In this document: one piece after another, positions 63,466 through 64,000 of the stretch
Layout: each line of letters opens with the position of its first letter
Position numbering within the stretch: position 1 is the stretch's first letter
Notes under the pieces: generated by a model
Told to the model about the DNA's origin: nothing
Database searches by the model: none
The model's input: the letters and a program-made list of their open reading frames with translations, nothing else
Translations under genes and position numbers: made by a program
Assembly (NCBI RefSeq): GCF_003971065.1
Contig: NZ_RYDV01000003.1
Coordinates: 248,001 to 312,000 of the forward strand
Reading direction: 5' to 3'
Source: Candidimonas sp. SYP-B2681
GTDB lineage: Bacteria > Pseudomonadota > Gammaproteobacteria > Burkholderiales > Burkholderiaceae_B
Length of the DNA: 64,000 nucleotides

Positions 63466-64000
63466 CTATCGGTATCGCACGCGTGAATCAGGAACTGCCT
63501 GAATGTATCGACAAGGCCCACAGGCTCTTTCGATGCAGGCCATAATAAACCCACATCCATAGGCGCAACGGCATCGCTGATCGGGACCGCAACGATCTTC
63601 TTTCCCTCAAGCGACCAGGGCCTGTAGACTAAATCCGACAATATCGACACGCCAAAACCATAGGCGACCAAGCCTCGCAGAGCTTCCAGCGAGCTTGTTC
63701 GCATAGCCACCTTGAGCTTGGCGCCGGCAGCGCCCCAGTGGCGCATAGCGGCAACATCGGCATCGTCGACCGTCAGCAATATATAAGGACACTCTGCAAT
63801 TTCTTGCAGGCTAACGGCTGCTTTCCTGGCTAAAGCATGGTTGCTAGCCATCCAGACTCGACGTCGCGAGCGCACCAGTAAGTGCTGACCATAATGCCCG
63901 CCCGAATCGATATTCGACAATAACCCTATGCCCAAATCGATGGAATTATCCGCCAGCGCTTTCTCAAGAGCGCCCCTGTCCATATCGACCAGATCAATTT
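63462..64000 (-). CDS. LysR family regulator, 5' end beyond window
   Basis: The last ~178 residues of a LysR effector domain: D-L-G-I-G-L-L-S, L-V-R-S-R-R-R-V-W-M-A-S-N-H-A-L-A, and G-L-V-A-Y-G-F-G-V-S-I-L-S-D-L-V. The frame is still open at 64000, so the helix-turn-helix part lies outside. It converges on pldA with a 4-base overlap. Target unknown. Confidence 0.85.
   Translation of the reverse strand, partial: IDLVDMDRGALEKALADNSIDLGIGLLSNIDSGGHYGQHLLVRSRRRVWMASNHALARKAAVSLQEIAECPYILLTVDDADVAAMRHWGAAGAKLKVAMRTSSLEALRGLVAYGFGVSILSDLVYRPWSLEGKKIVAVPISDAVAPMDVGLLWPASKEPVGLVDTFRQFLIHACDTDS

Overview
The window looks like a chromosome segment of a Burkholderiales betaproteobacterium, most likely Alcaligenaceae (Bordetella, Pusillimonas or Candidimonas relatives). 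The evidence is three stand-alone Bug-type periplasmic solute receptors, a malonate operon, many acyl-CoA catabolic operons with LysR, GntR, TetR or AraC regulators, and a betaproteobacterial core-gene style (dapA-bamC, mutS-roxA, cysJIG). This assignment is inferred from gene content; no database search was possible.

Layout. 0-7.3 kb: a DUF3182 gene (cut by the window edge) with an alpha/beta hydrolase, a luciferase-like oxidoreductase, a YggS-type PLP protein, then an AraC regulator followed by a small catabolic operon (FAH-family hydrolase, Bug receptor, TauE/SafE permease). 7.5-21.6 kb: core genome, with mutS-roxA, the sulfite reductase/siroheme set cysJ-cysI-cysG, dapA-bamC, an M50 protease, a YciO/TsaC-like protein, a YpfJ-type metallopeptidase and tRNA-His. 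21.7-61.9 kb: an accessory zone lying between tRNA-His(GUG) and tRNA-Arg(UCU). 62-64 kb: an outer-membrane phospholipase A and the edge of a LysR gene.

The accessory zone is a mosaic of modules. (a) A seven-gene minus-strand operon (23.1-35.9 kb) encodes a GH94 protein lacking the GT84 synthase part of NdvB, an HAD phosphatase, transaldolase, Pgi, transketolase, Pgm and a PF10091-type glucoamylase. It reads as a cytosolic beta-glucan phosphorolysis pathway wired straight into hexose-phosphate and pentose-phosphate interconversion. (b) A complete branched-chain-amino-acid-type ABC transporter (36.1-40.7 kb) has an acyl-CoA synthetase pseudogene upstream. (c) Cardiolipin synthase (41.4-42.8 kb). 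(d) A malonate operon matR-mcd-ech-matB-Bug (42.9-48.3 kb). (e) AlkB-like, DUF1330 and hydratase genes. (f) A TetR-controlled SDR/acyl-CoA dehydrogenase/aminoglycoside-phosphotransferase-like/DUF6285 operon (50.6-54.7 kb), with a 20-bp perfect palindrome sitting in its promoter. (g) A LysR-controlled Bug/CoA-transferase/enoyl-CoA hydratase/Ltp2-like thiolase/DUF35 operon (55.4-60.9 kb), which may be a retro-aldolase route for a CoA-activated acid.

Signs of rearrangement are frequent. Two diverged copies of a small-gene-plus-cls locus bracket modules (a) and (b). In the left copy the small gene is intact and cls is a stub; in the right copy the small gene is dead and cls is intact. FAH and epimerase pseudogenes lie at 54.7-55.4 kb, and a truncated tyrosine-recombinase gene lies just downstream of tRNA-Arg. 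No CRISPR array, rRNA operon or intact insertion sequence was seen.
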